Origin: Deinococcus multiflagellatus
Lineage (GTDB): Bacteria > Deinococcota > Deinococci > Deinococcales > Deinococcaceae
Reading direction: 5' to 3'
DNA: 64,000 nt
NCBI RefSeq assembly: GCF_020166415.1
Contig: NZ_JAIQXV010000007.1
Span: 115,854 to 179,853, forward strand
This document shows, in pieces, positions 47,010 through 57,566 of the stretch. A model generated the notes under the pieces. The model was not told the DNA's origin. It did not search any database and saw only the letters and a list, made by a program, of their open reading frames with translations. The stretch's first letter is position 1, and every line of letters begins with the position of its first letter. Position numbers and translations under genes: made by a program.

Positions 47010-47620
47010 CTCCACAGCACCACGTCCTGGAAATGTATGACTGTCTTGACGACTACGGCTGGCGCCGCCTGTTCAAGCGCAACGATGTTGATCCGCAGTT
47101 CAGTCGACATGGCGCCGCCCGCAGCATCCTGTGTGTCACCTGGGACAGCCGCGAGGTGGAGATCTTCGGCATCTACCATCTGGTGAATGGCATCCTTCGG
47201 GAAATCAAGATGCAAAGCACGCTGTACACCGACGTGATTGAGCCTCCGTACCGTATGCAGCCGGATCTGCTGGATCACGGCAAGATCGTGCACCAGTGGT
47301 GGCGCGGCCGACTTCGCAACCCGCTGCTGTGGCCTGAAGGCGACCACCTCCCGGACACGCTGCGCGACGCTGTGGTGCGCCTGAAAGTCGACGGCCGGTT
47401 CTTTCAATGGCCAGCGGTTACCGCTGAGGGTTCTGGCTTCACCCTGCGATTCTCGGTGGCGTCCGCTTGGCGCGCACGGACCGAAGAGGACTACATCTGC
47501 GACGCGCTTGAATCACTGAGTACCCCAGACGCGCCTGTCCGGGTGGTTTTTAGCGAAGAGCAGAAAACGCCGTACTTTCCCTGGGCTAAGCGACCTGCAG
47601 GCGGGGAGGTCGCTACTTGA
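47006..47620 (+). CDS. Hypothetical protein of the lysogeny block
   Basis: 204 residues from GTG at 47006 (GTGA overlap with the S24 gene). Contains SREVEIFGIYHLVNGILREIKMQSTLYTD and WPEGDHLPDTLRDAVVRLKVDGRFF; alternating strands and helices, no membrane segment. The coupling suggests a functional link to the S24 peptidase, perhaps a substrate or regulator. No family recognised. Confidence 0.72.
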   Translation: MTPQHHVLEMYDCLDDYGWRRLFKRNDVDPQFSRHGAARSILCVTWDSREVEIFGIYHLVNGILREIKMQSTLYTDVIEPPYRMQPDLLDHGKIVHQWWRGRLRNPLLWPEGDHLPDTLRDAVVRLKVDGRFFQWPAVTAEGSGFTLRFSVASAWRARTEEDYICDALESLSTPDAPVRVVFSEEQKTPYFPWAKRPAGGEVAT

Positions 47621-47668
47621 TGTCGAGCACGTTGGGGGTAGTCTCGCCCCCTTACTGTGGGCAGGCTC

Positions 47669-47699
47669 TTGAAATTCTTTTGGAGGTTCCTCTTATGAT
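47669..47699 (+). promoter_or_regulatory. Weak promoter before lysogeny accessory genes
   Basis: TTGAAA at 47669-47674 and TATGAT at 47694-47699, spacer 19 nt, with the ATG of 47708 8 nt downstream of the -10. The spacer is longer than ideal. Confidence 0.4.
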
Positions 47700-47707
47700 G
47701 AAATCCT

Positions 47708-47893
47708 ATGAAGGCCTTGCGCGAACTCGCCCGCAAGCTTCCCAAAGGGAGCACGGCGCGCCTGGTGCTGGAAACTGCTCAAAAGGGTGTGGCCGAGAAT
47801 GAGCAGCGCTTCAGGGACGCCCGGACGGAATTCGAGCGGGAGCGGGACGCCCGGCGGCGGCGCTGGGCCGAGCGTCACGGCTCCGATTCGTGA
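47708..47893 (+). CDS. Small basic helical protein, 61 aa
   Basis: MKALRELARKLPKGSTARLVLETAQKGVAENEQRFRDARTEFERERDARRRRWAERHGS: strongly charged single helix or coiled coil. It overlaps the start of the following DUF6414-like gene out of frame. Probably real because of the promoter-like signal and the codon bias, but could also be a chance frame with translated coupling to the next gene. Confidence 0.55.
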   Translation: MKALRELARKLPKGSTARLVLETAQKGVAENEQRFRDARTEFERERDARRRRWAERHGSDS

Positions 47894-48731
47894 CTTCCTT
47901 TACCTGAACCAGGACCGCATCTTCTCCTACCTGTCCCAAATGGACGGTGGCTTGAAGCTGCTGTACAGCAAGGTGCGGGAAGAGGGATGGAGTGAGGAAG
48001 TCACCAGTCCAGAGAAGACCACCGAGGTCGGAGTCGATCTTGGTGGATCCGTTGAAGGCAAGCTCGCTGCTCTCGCTGGTATGACCGGAGAGATTGGTGC
48101 AGATTGGAAGCACGGGGTGAAGGTCGGGGGAGACAGTCGCACAGACCATGAACGTCGCGCTACGGCTGATCTGTTTGGGCTGCACCATAGGGCGTTCGAC
48201 TTGGTTATGGAACGGGTTGGTCACCGCTTTACAACAGTTCACGGAAAGATTTTTTTGCTGGACTTCGATTGGGCCGAAAAGAAGGTCAAGGACTTCCCGG
48301 AGATCATTAAAGCGGTTAAGCCTCTGGCAGACCCGAGCACAAAGCTGACCACACCGCCGAACACGACTCAAATGTCGTACCTGTTGCGCTCCTATATGAA
48401 GGGAAAAACCCTTGTCATCCTTCGGAGCCAAGCCGGACAGAAGTACACGGCGTATTTGGAGACTCGGCATCTCCTCACGCCCATTGAAGACTTGATCGAT
48501 GCTTATGGTCAGGCGCCCACGTTGGACTTCACACTGGTGGGTATCGCCGCGCCCCCACAGCGCTATGACCAAGCCGGAGATTTTTCCGTCGCCCACTTTC
48601 AACCTGATGGGCAGGCTCTGGCCGGTACGTTGGCGAATTTCGCGGGGAGTCTGAGCAATATGCGCGACTTCTTCAACGTCAAGTCCACACAAGGCCACTT
48701 GGTACCTTTGGCGCTCTATCTGGAAATCTAA
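47799..48731 (+). CDS. DUF6414-like protein in the lysogeny block
   Basis: Up to 310 residues; the start is uncertain. ATG at 47799 is in frame, but the conserved-looking part begins only near 47888 (RDFLYLNQDRIFSYLSQMDGGL), as in DUF6414-type proteins, so the true start may be a rare codon near 47886. A Gly-rich central part follows (VDLGGSVEGKLAALAGMTGEIGADW), then an alpha/beta domain. Its TAA overlaps the integrase ATG by one base. Lower-than-average GC. Genes here often supply superinfection immunity; no function proven. Confidence 0.65.
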   Translation: MSSASGTPGRNSSGSGTPGGGAGPSVTAPIRDFLYLNQDRIFSYLSQMDGGLKLLYSKVREEGWSEEVTSPEKTTEVGVDLGGSVEGKLAALAGMTGEIGADWKHGVKVGGDSRTDHERRATADLFGLHHRAFDLVMERVGHRFTTVHGKIFLLDFDWAEKKVKDFPEIIKAVKPLADPSTKLTTPPNTTQMSYLLRSYMKGKTLVILRSQAGQKYTAYLETRHLLTPIEDLIDAYGQAPTLDFTLVGIAAPPQRYDQAGDFSVAHFQPDGQALAGTLANFAGSLSNMRDFFNVKSTQGHLVPLALYLEI

Positions 48732-49954
48732 TGCCTGGACGAAAATCGAATGGCGAGGGCAGTATCCGCCAGCGCCCCGATGGCACCTGGGAGCTACGTG
48801 CCACCCTGGAAGATGCCACGGGCGTGAAGCGCCGCGTCAGCATTTACGGCGCCACCCGCAAAGAGGTCATGGCCAAGCGCGACGCCATGAAAACGGACGA
48901 GGCCGCCGGCGTGCTGGCCGCGCCGAACCGTCACACCGTCGAGACGTACCTGAACGCGTGGTTGGACCACGCGCAGCAGGAACTGAAGCCCACAAGCCAC
49001 CAGAGCTACAAGTACCTCGTGGACCAGCACCTCGTGCCTCGCCTGGGCCAGATTCAGCTGCAGAAGCTCGCGCCCCTGCACGTCGAAGGCCTGATCACCA
49101 GCATGCTGCGCGACGGCCTCAGCGCCCGCACAGCCAGCTATGCCCGCGCCGTGCTGCGTCGTGCCCTCCAGCAGGCCCTGCGCTGGGGTCTTGTCGGCCG
49201 CAACGTGGCCCAGAACGTGGCCCCGCCCCGGAAGACCCAAACCGAGATGCAGGCCTGGACGCCAGAGCAGGCCTCGAAGTTCCTGGCCACGGCGCAGGCC
49301 GATGACCTCTACGCGCTGTTCTATCTGGCGCTGATGACCGGCCTGCGCCGTGGCGAGCTGCTGGGCCTGCGGTGGCAGGACGTCGACGAAGCTGAGGGCA
49401 AGCTCCACATCCGGCAGAACCTGGTCATCGTGAACCACCGGCCCCAATTCATTGACCCGAAGACCAGCCGCAGCCGCCGCAGCGTGCACGTGGCAGGGGA
49501 GACGATGGCCGTGCTGCGTGACCAGCGGGCGCGGGTAGCGGCCATGAAAGAGAAAGCAGGAGCGCGGTGGCAGGAGTTTGATCTCGTGTTCCCCTCCAGC
49601 GTGGGCACGCCCCTCGGCACATACACCCTGAACCGCACATGGCGGGGCCTGACCGAGCAGGCAAAGCTGCCCCGCATCCGCTTCCACGACCTGCGGCACA
49701 CCTACGCCTCGCTGGCCCTGGCACAGAAGATCAGCCCCAAGGTGGTCAGCGAGCGCCTGGGCCACGCCAACGTGGCCTTCACCCTGCAGACCTATGCCCA
49801 CGTCTACGAAGAGGAGCACCGGGCGGCCGCACTCGACAGCGCCCAGCTGCTGGCCCCGAAGACCAAGCCCACGGTGCCTGTGGCCAAGCCTGCTCCGGCG
49901 GCAGCGGCCCGCCGACCAGCGGTCAAAACAGTGCGGCGCAAGAAAGCCAGCTAA
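48731..49954 (+). CDS. Tyrosine recombinase integrase
   Basis: 407 residues. N-terminal arm-binding-type region (SNGEGSIRQRPDGTWELRATLED), core-binding domain (YLNAWLDHAQQELKPTSHQSYKYLVDQHLVPRLG), and catalytic domain with Arg in TGLRRGELLGLR (about residue 206), HDLRHTYASL (about 322), GHANVAFTLQTYAHV containing the His and the nucleophile Tyr (about 345-357). It inserts the phage at the tRNA-Lys gene 100 bp downstream. A basic Ala/Pro-rich C-terminal tail follows the catalytic domain. Confidence 0.96.
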   Translation: MPGRKSNGEGSIRQRPDGTWELRATLEDATGVKRRVSIYGATRKEVMAKRDAMKTDEAAGVLAAPNRHTVETYLNAWLDHAQQELKPTSHQSYKYLVDQHLVPRLGQIQLQKLAPLHVEGLITSMLRDGLSARTASYARAVLRRALQQALRWGLVGRNVAQNVAPPRKTQTEMQAWTPEQASKFLATAQADDLYALFYLALMTGLRRGELLGLRWQDVDEAEGKLHIRQNLVIVNHRPQFIDPKTSRSRRSVHVAGETMAVLRDQRARVAAMKEKAGARWQEFDLVFPSSVGTPLGTYTLNRTWRGLTEQAKLPRIRFHDLRHTYASLALAQKISPKVVSERLGHANVAFTLQTYAHVYEEEHRAAALDSAQLLAPKTKPTVPVAKPAPAAAARRPAVKTVRRKKAS

Positions 49955-50036
49955 TACCCCACAAAAGCTATTGGGGTGGAACTGGGGTAAATGCCGGACA
50001 AGACAGGACTGGTCAGGAAATAGGCGAAACGAAAAA

Positions 50037-50056
50037 ACCCCGTCAGTGACGGGGCC
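50037..50056. terminator. Bidirectional terminator between integrase and tRNA-Lys
   Basis: Stem CCCCGTCA/TGACGGGG; on the minus strand it is followed by TTTTTT (end of the tRNA transcript), and on the plus strand by CCTTTCTT (end of the integrase transcript). Confidence 0.85.
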
Positions 50057-50061
50057 TTTCT

Positions 50062-50137
<76 letters not shown>

Positions 50138-50218
50138 TTGCCGCTGGGCGCCACCTGGGCGCGTTCTTCAGCGGCAGTGAGTATACGGAGGCGGGCCAGG
50201 GCTGTCAACGGCCGCGCC

Positions 50219-51559
<1,341 letters not shown>

Positions 51560-51565
51560 GTTGCG

Positions 51566-51571
51566 AGGCTA
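51566..51571 (-). promoter_or_regulatory. -10 box TAGCCT of ffh (leaderless)
   Basis: TAGCCT (TANNNT) ends 6 nt before the ffh ATG; no ribosome site present. Confidence 0.6.
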
Positions 51572-51613
51572 CCACGCAGGGCAAAGGGGCAATGGTGTCG
51601 GCACCGTGCGGGA

Positions 51614-51619
51614 TAGGGT
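51614..51619 (+). promoter_or_regulatory. -10 box TAGGGT of the lipoprotein gene (leaderless)
   Basis: TAGGGT ends 6 nt before the ATG at 51626. Confidence 0.5.
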
Positions 51620-51625
51620 GGAGCG

Positions 51626-52481
51626 ATGTGGACAAACGTGGTGTGCAGTTTGGCGCTGCTGGCCCTGAGTGCCTGCACGTTGCTGCCGGATAGAGAGGCG
51701 GAGGAGCAGGCCGCGTGGTTGGCTCTTATGCAGGCCAGGGAAGCCCGGTGGCAGGCCTATCTGAAGGCCTTTGAGCCATTGCCCCTTGAGCTGCAGGGTT
51801 CGGTGTTGCGTGGCTGTGCGCTTGGGCTTGGCTGTGAACTGGACTCACTCTTGGGGACAGGGACCGCCACGGAAGCCCAGTGGCAAGCTGCGCTGCGTCT
51901 GGCCGGACTGCCGGTGCCACCGGGTGGTTTTGCGCTCATACGAATTCCGAAAAATTCCGTAACAGGTTATGGAATTTTTCCGACCGGAGGGAGAGGGAAA
52001 AAGTACGGATTGCCGGGAATTGGGCTGGCACAGCGCCGAAGGCGGGGAACATCCAGCTCTTTTCTGGATGTTACGGAAATGGACGGCAATCCGTATCACC
52101 CGTGCGCCCACGTTTCCAGCTTCACAGGCACAGACTGGACCGCTGCGCGCCGAGGTGCAGGTGCCCAGAACCGCGCAGGTGGGGGAGACGCTGACCCTCG
52201 CCGCCGTGTTGCACAACGAAACGGGGCATTCGGTCGAGGTGGTCTCTGGACTGTCCCCACTGGACGCCATTCTTCGCAACGAACGCGGCGAGCCGGTGCG
52301 CTGGTACACCCCTGCGCTCGATGCTTGGCTGCAAAGCAGCCATCTCTGTGCGGTTGGCCCATGTCAGTGGGACCATCTTCAGCTGGATGCGCCCCTGAAC
52401 CGTTTCAATCGCTGGCTGCCGCTGCCGCCCGGGGAATACACCGTCACCGTCCGCATGAAGGGCGTGTTCGTGGGCAACTAA
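51626..52481 (+). pseudogene. Lipoprotein gene interrupted by a palindromic repeat
   Basis: The start is a lipoprotein signal peptide (MWTNVVCSLALLALSAC, lipobox LSAC with Cys17). The frame is intact to about residue 104 and then enters the inserted repeat, where it is in the wrong phase; the remaining ~128 codons of the gene continue in another frame from 52099 to the stop at 52481. Removing bases 51939-52098 (repeat plus one copy of the 3-bp duplication) joins both parts into one 231-residue frame. The C-terminal part looks like a soluble beta-rich domain (AVLHNETGHSVEVVSGLSPLDAILRNERGEPVRWYT). Function unknown. Confidence 0.85.
51939..52095. mobile_element. Palindromic small repeat (MITE/SNR-like), 157 bp
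   Basis: The ends are near-perfect inverted repeats over about 27 bp: TACGAATTCCG... on the left matches TACGGATTGCCG... read from the right, both with TTCCGTAACA. Flanked by a TCA duplication (51936-51938 and 52096-52098). Internal stems GAAAAATTCC/GGAATTTTTC and CATCCAG/CTGGATG. No coding capacity. Similar in style to the small noncoding repeats known in Deinococcus; the exact family needs comparison. Confidence 0.82.
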
Positions 52482-52492
52482 GGGACTGGGCC

Positions 52493-52585
52493 TCACCTTT
52501 CCGGCGAAACCCCCGCCGAGAACCGGGCGGGGGCTGGGGTGGTCTTGATGCCCAGAATGCTGGGCGGAATTGTCCGTGGTGTCAC
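52493..52585 (-). CDS. Candidate 30-residue leader peptide
   Basis: GTG at 52585 is preceded by AAGGAGGT with 6 nt spacing, an unusually strong site. The product starts MTPRTIPPSILGIKTTPAP and stops at 52493. Just upstream is TTGACA at 52626-52621. The ribosome site overlaps a GTCAC/GTGAC hairpin, and CCCCCGCC/GGCGGGGG stem lies within the end of the coding region. Could be a leader or a short regulatory ORF; existence is likely, role unknown. Confidence 0.5.
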   Translation of the reverse strand: MTPRTIPPSILGIKTTPAPARFSAGVSPER

Positions 52586-52669
52586 TGGGTGACCTCCTTA
52601 CGTAACCAGGGTACAGACCCTGTCAAGGGGGCAGAAAAGAGGGGTGAAGTCAAAAGAAATCCGTCGGCT

Positions 52670-52688
52670 GGGGAGAGAAAATCTCTCC
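52670..52688. terminator. Stem-loop after gene 52697-53329
   Basis: Perfect 8-bp stem GGGAGAGA/TCTCTCCC with AAA loop, immediately downstream of the stop of the leftward gene. No clear T-run follows, so termination strength is unsure. Confidence 0.5.
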
Positions 52689-52696
52689 CAGACTCT

Positions 52697-53329
52697 CTAG
52701 GGCTTGACGCGGTATTGCTCGTTACTCTCTGAGCCATTTCCATTCACAACCACATTGAGCAGGGCCTGTGTGAATTTGCGGCTGGGGTCTATGGCCCAGT
52801 GCTGAGAGTCTTTGTGTGGCCGAATCAGACCCACGGGTACCACATACGTCAGCGTCGGGATGTTTGGGTCAGCAGCGGCCATGCGGGCGGCCTCGCCCTC
52901 GCTGATATGGACTTTGGGGTCAAACCCAGTCAAACGCCCTTCAGCGTCATACTGCGCCCCCTGAAGTTCTAGCATTCGTTCCGCTTGGGCCACAGGGTCT
53001 GCTGTTTTGTATTCGACCTTGGCTGTGCCGTATCGGGGCGCTGCCGGAGCAATTTTGAAATCGGTGACCTTCCAACTGTACAAATTCGGGTCACGAGGCT
53101 CACGGCGGTCTATGTAAGGAGTCAGGACACCCCATGTCTTCGCCAGAATTTCTTCTCCAGTTTGTTCTTCGTCTAACGAATCTGCCAGCATGTTTGCGTC
53201 CACAAGCAGCAAAGCTCGAATGAACTGGTCCACAGCCTGTTGTGGTGTTCGTATGTCTTCTTTTTTATGCGTGACCACAACAGCTCCCCCGGCAACAACA
53301 AGCGCGGCAACAAGAATCGTGTTATTCAT
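52697..53329 (-). CDS. Membrane-anchored hypothetical protein, 210 aa
   Basis: ATG at 53329 with AGGTGAG upstream. The N-terminus MNNTILVAALVVAGGAVVV is a signal-anchor. The following domain (RTPQQAVDQFIRALLLVDANMLADSLDEEQTGEEIL) and later strands (AKVEYKTADPVAQAERMLELQ, PTLTYVVPVGLIRPHKDSQHWAIDPS) have the shape of a NTF2/SnoaL-like cone, as in lumazine-binding or DUF4878-type proteins. Follows 53335-54957 after 5 nt, so both form one unit. Function unknown. Confidence 0.75.
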   Translation of the reverse strand: MNNTILVAALVVAGGAVVVTHKKEDIRTPQQAVDQFIRALLLVDANMLADSLDEEQTGEEILAKTWGVLTPYIDRREPRDPNLYSWKVTDFKIAPAAPRYGTAKVEYKTADPVAQAERMLELQGAQYDAEGRLTGFDPKVHISEGEAARMAAADPNIPTLTYVVPVGLIRPHKDSQHWAIDPSRKFTQALLNVVVNGNGSESNEQYRVKP

Positions 53330-53334
53330 ACGAC

Positions 53335-54957
53335 TCACCTCAAGAAAGGTATCTGGGCTTTCTCTTCGGCCAAAATACGCTTTACAGTCTTCTTTTTCTC
53401 TGAAGACAGCGCGTTGTAAACCCTCAAAATCTGAGCAATTACAAAAGGTGTCTGAATACCTATTGCACTCCACTTAATAATGAGGTTGGCCGCATTGAGC
53501 GGCTCAAGATGTGGGAAATAATCCTGCGTCAGAAGGTTGCTGACCGCCTCCCGTTCTTCCATGGGGAAGGATTTGACAAGGGTAAACGCATCTACCATAT
53601 TGACAACCAGCACCAGACTGCCCTGAGCTTTGGCGGTTTTCAAAGCCAGCATGGCGAGGGTCTGCGCTTCAGGGTCAAAGCCTCTGGAATCCAGATAAAT
53701 GAGTTGCAGAAGCATGCTGGCGTGCCGCTCTGGCACCATTTTTTCGCGCCGCTGGGGGTCCAGGTATGCCTGGGTTTCATTGGCTACCGCCTGCTTGCCA
53801 CCCAGCACAAAATTCTGAATGACGTCCTGACCCCAGATATGCAGGCCCGCAAACACCTGTCCATAGCGTTCCAGCGTGGAACTTTGAATGCCCTTCATAT
53901 CAGGCCGGAGGTTGTCCGGTTCCACTTGACCCAGAGGCGCAATGCCCGCGCTGGGTGTCTTGGTGATGTCGCCGTTCAGCTTACCGTCTTTCAGCGTGTA
54001 GGGGTTCTTGGGCGTTAAATCCTGACTCACCATCGCGGTCATGCGCCGCCAGGTTTCTAGGCGTTCGGTGCTCATGTCGGCACCCATCACGTACCGCATA
54101 GCCCCGTCGGTCATATTCGCCTGAATACCCAGCTTCACCACCAGTTGGCTGACCGTATTCGGGCCCATCAGTCGCTGAATATCGCCATACATCTTGCGCC
54201 CGGAGATGTCGAACACGCCGCTCATGCGGAAAAAGTCTGCTTTGAAGTCCGATGGTTTCGCGCCGAACTGCTGACCGTACTTTTCGGCCACCCACGCCTC
54301 GGCGCGCGGCAGGTCGTAACGGATGTGGGCCAGCATGGATGCCACCAGGGCGAACAACACCCCCGCCGCATCCACAGGAAACCCATCCCCATGTTGCATA
54401 TCATGAGCGGTTTGAAACGCCGCTTTCCAGTGCGGTTCAACCTGGGCCTGAGCCGCTTTCAAGTTATCGGCGTAAATCTTGTCGAAGTTCAGTACGCACT
54501 GCATCACGTAGCTGGGGTAATCGAAGGTTCGTTCTTCGCAGTAGCGGATTTCCTGTTCGGTGACGTAGCTGTAGACCTTGGCGAACCAGTAGCGGTAGTC
54601 CAGCACCTTCGTCTTGTCTTTGCTGAGCATGGCATCTGCCCGGTCACGTTGACCCTTGAGCAGACTCTTGGCGCCAGCAAGCAGCGTCTTGTAGTTCTGC
54701 TCGCTCTCAACGATTTTGATGTTGGGGACATCTTTTTCGTCCCTGATGGGCGGGTTACCCACGAGCTTGCCGCTCTTGCGCCAGGGGCTGAGAGGCCCAG
54801 TGGCCCGCTCTGCAATTGGGGTTGGCCCAACAGCCATGACAGCTTCTTGCTCTTGCTCAGCTTCAACGGGAGCCTGGGGAGACGGTGCGGGCAGCAGGGG
54901 CAGTTGCCGGGCTGCGGGGGCCGCAGTTGGAGTAGGACGGCGCTCCTCGAACGTCAT
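53335..54957 (-). CDS. DUF5995-like protein with proline-rich N-terminus, 540 aa
   Basis: A Pro/Ala/Glu-rich N-terminal region of about 70 residues, then a helical domain. The segments RYWFAKVYSYVTEQEIRYCEERTFDYPSYVMQCVLNFDKIYADNL and AGVLFALVASMLAHIRYDLPRA recall DUF5995-type proteins; this is tentative. A repeated helix-rich C-terminal part (about residues 380-540) ends in basic helices. No signal peptide. The gene has lower GC than the surroundings. Function unknown; operon partner is the membrane-anchored protein. Confidence 0.7.
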   Translation of the reverse strand: MTFEERRPTPTAAPAARQLPLLPAPSPQAPVEAEQEQEAVMAVGPTPIAERATGPLSPWRKSGKLVGNPPIRDEKDVPNIKIVESEQNYKTLLAGAKSLLKGQRDRADAMLSKDKTKVLDYRYWFAKVYSYVTEQEIRYCEERTFDYPSYVMQCVLNFDKIYADNLKAAQAQVEPHWKAAFQTAHDMQHGDGFPVDAAGVLFALVASMLAHIRYDLPRAEAWVAEKYGQQFGAKPSDFKADFFRMSGVFDISGRKMYGDIQRLMGPNTVSQLVVKLGIQANMTDGAMRYVMGADMSTERLETWRRMTAMVSQDLTPKNPYTLKDGKLNGDITKTPSAGIAPLGQVEPDNLRPDMKGIQSSTLERYGQVFAGLHIWGQDVIQNFVLGGKQAVANETQAYLDPQRREKMVPERHASMLLQLIYLDSRGFDPEAQTLAMLALKTAKAQGSLVLVVNMVDAFTLVKSFPMEEREAVSNLLTQDYFPHLEPLNAANLIIKWSAIGIQTPFVIAQILRVYNALSSEKKKTVKRILAEEKAQIPFLR

Positions 54958-55084
54958 GCCTGAACCCTAGAGCATTCCTGCCAAGAGCGTTTCCCAGATT
55001 AGGAAACTGGTGGTTTGCGATTCCGAATCATTTCCGCGAAGCGTTCAGCATCTTCCCGCTGCGCCGCAGCCCCTGACCATCCGC

Positions 55085-55090
55085 TAGGGT
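55085..55090 (+). promoter_or_regulatory. -10 box TAGGGT (leaderless) of MazG-like gene
   Basis: TAGGGT ends 6 nt before the ATG at 55097. Confidence 0.6.
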
Positions 55091-55096
55091 GACCGC

Positions 55097-55378
55097 ATGC
55101 CCAAACTGGTGCGCGACCGCATTCCTGAACTGTTTGGCGGGCAGGCCACGCCGTTGCCAGAGGCCGCCTTCCGCGCCGCCCTGCACGAGAAGTTGCAGGA
55201 AGAGGTGACCGAGTATCTGGAGAGCGGCGAGGTCGAGGAACTGGCCGACGTGCTGGAAGTCGTCTATGCCCTGGCCGAACTGGATGGGCTAAGTCCCGCC
55301 GAGCTGGAAGAGGCGCGTGCGGCCAAAGTCCAGGCACGCGGCGCCTTTGCCCGTCGGCTGTGGTGGACGCCCACCTAA
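55097..55378 (+). CDS. MazG-like nucleoside triphosphate pyrophosphohydrolase
   Basis: 93 residues, all of the size of a single MazG-like domain. MPKLVRDRIPEL is the usual opening of the small house-cleaning or phosphoribosyl-ATP-type pyrophosphohydrolases; LQEEVTEYLESGEVEELADVLEVVYAL contains the EExxE and ExxD metal-binding motifs. It hydrolyses NTPs or dNTPs to monophosphates plus pyrophosphate. The exact substrate is not readable. Confidence 0.88.
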   Translation: MPKLVRDRIPELFGGQATPLPEAAFRAALHEKLQEEVTEYLESGEVEELADVLEVVYALAELDGLSPAELEEARAAKVQARGAFARRLWWTPT

Positions 55379-55399
55379 CGCCCGTTAGGCAGCGCGCGC

Positions 55400-55405
55400 T
55401 ACACT
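55400..55405 (+). promoter_or_regulatory. -10 box TACACT of thiolase gene (leaderless)
   Basis: TACACT ends 6 nt before the thiolase ATG at 55412. Confidence 0.6.
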
Positions 55406-55411
55406 GCCCCC

Positions 55412-56593
<1,182 letters not shown>

Positions 56594-56597
56594 GCGC

Positions 56598-56918
56598 ATG
56601 ACCACCCAGACCAAACCCCTGTGGATCGTGGAAAGCACCTACCTGAAGATGGGCGAGGAACTGGCCGCCGTGACCCCCGACCACCGCGAATGGCTGGAGC
56701 AGCACTACAAGAGCGGGCTCTTTCTCGTTAGTGGCCGCAAGGTGGACCGCACGGGCGGCGTGATCCTGGCCCACGCCGATACCCTGCAGGAACTGGTGGA
56801 CCTGTTTGACCAGGACCCCTTCGTGCAAAAGGGCTGCGCGCGCTACCGCTACACGGCCTTTACGCCGGTCAAGCGCAGCCGCGCTGTGGACCTGGAAGGC
56901 GTGCCGCTGGTGGAGTGA
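56598..56918 (+). CDS. YciI-like protein
   Basis: 106 residues with the YciI dimeric alpha-beta barrel: [51 protein letters not shown], with a conserved His and Asp of the family. YciI-type proteins are small hydrolase-like or unknown-function proteins. Follows the thiolase gene after 4 nt; a leaderless -10 box allows separate transcription. The ending overlaps the next GTG (GTGA). Confidence 0.85.
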   Translation: MTTQTKPLWIVESTYLKMGEELAAVTPDHREWLEQHYKSGLFLVSGRKVDRTGGVILAHADTLQELVDLFDQDPFVQKGCARYRYTAFTPVKRSRAVDLEGVPLVE

Positions 56919-57403
56919 AGGGGCTGGCGCTGACCCTGGTGATGGGCGTGGTGGGGGGCAGGGAAGGGTTTCTCGGCACCGCCACGCCCCCACTGAGCAC
57001 TGCCATCTGTCAGCCGGGCGGGTGTGTGTTGTTGGGCCGCCAGACCCTCCAGACGGAGTCAGGGCTCAGCTTCGTTGAGTATCTTGTGGCGCTGCGGCCT
57101 CTGAAGCTTCCGCTGAGGTTCGGTATGAACGAACAGGGGCAGATTCAATGGGCAGAGGCGAGTCTGGCGGGCCATTCACCCTCGGCGGCAGAGCTGCCTG
57201 TGCTGGTCCGCTTCGTGCACGCTGCGACGGGACGATGGGTCAGTGCAGCCCAGATAGGACGCTGTTTCAAGGCCGCGCAGCAGAAGCCGGCCGGGGCACG
57301 CTCGGCCACTCTGGTCGAGTTGAATCACGCGGGCGTGGTTTGCGTCACAGGTGGCCCCCACAGTCCTTTTAAACTCGCGGCTTTCCAGGGGTCTCCCCAC
57401 TAA
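56915..57403 (+). CDS. Secreted hypothetical protein
   Basis: 162 residues from GTG (GTGA overlap with the YciI-like gene). The N-terminus [15 protein letters not shown] is a short signal-peptide-like segment. The rest is beta-rich with three or four cysteines (ICQPGGCV, GRCF, VVCVTGG). No family recognised. A terminator follows. Confidence 0.65.
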   Translation: MKGLALTLVMGVVGGREGFLGTATPPLSTAICQPGGCVLLGRQTLQTESGLSFVEYLVALRPLKLPLRFGMNEQGQIQWAEASLAGHSPSAAELPVLVRFVHAATGRWVSAAQIGRCFKAAQQKPAGARSATLVELNHAGVVCVTGGPHSPFKLAAFQGSPH

Positions 57404-57462
57404 GTACCTCGCCCCTCCCCCATGCCAACGTTTCAGAACAGCGCAGAAACGTTTCCATTCTC

Positions 57463-57480
57463 GGGGCGAGGCCCCTTTTT
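57463..57480 (+). terminator. Rho-independent terminator
   Basis: Stem GGGGC/GCCCC with GAG loop and TTTTT, preceded by a second hairpin AACGTTTC/GAAACGTT. Ends the thiolase-YciI transcript. Confidence 0.85.
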
Positions 57481-57520
57481 CGCTTCTCGCTCTGCGACGC
57501 AGCTGTTCCAGCCCGCTCGG

Positions 57521-57550
57521 TTGACCTAAACATCAACAGCGAGCTACTTA
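57521..57550 (+). promoter_or_regulatory. Promoter of 3-hydroxybutyryl-CoA dehydrogenase gene
   Basis: TTGACC at 57521-57526 and TACTTA at 57545-57550, spacer 18 nt. An AAGGA site lies 9 nt before the ATG. Confidence 0.6.
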
Positions 57551-57566
57551 GCAAGGATGTGAATCT

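Noticed and set aside
47787..47885. N-terminal extension of the DUF6414-like protein
   Set aside because: Ser/Gly/Pro-rich sequence overlapping the 61-residue gene in another frame; conserved-looking protein starts only near 47888.
51626..52732. A single 368-residue protein
   Set aside because: After about residue 104 the frame passes through the inserted repeat and an out-of-phase part of the old gene.
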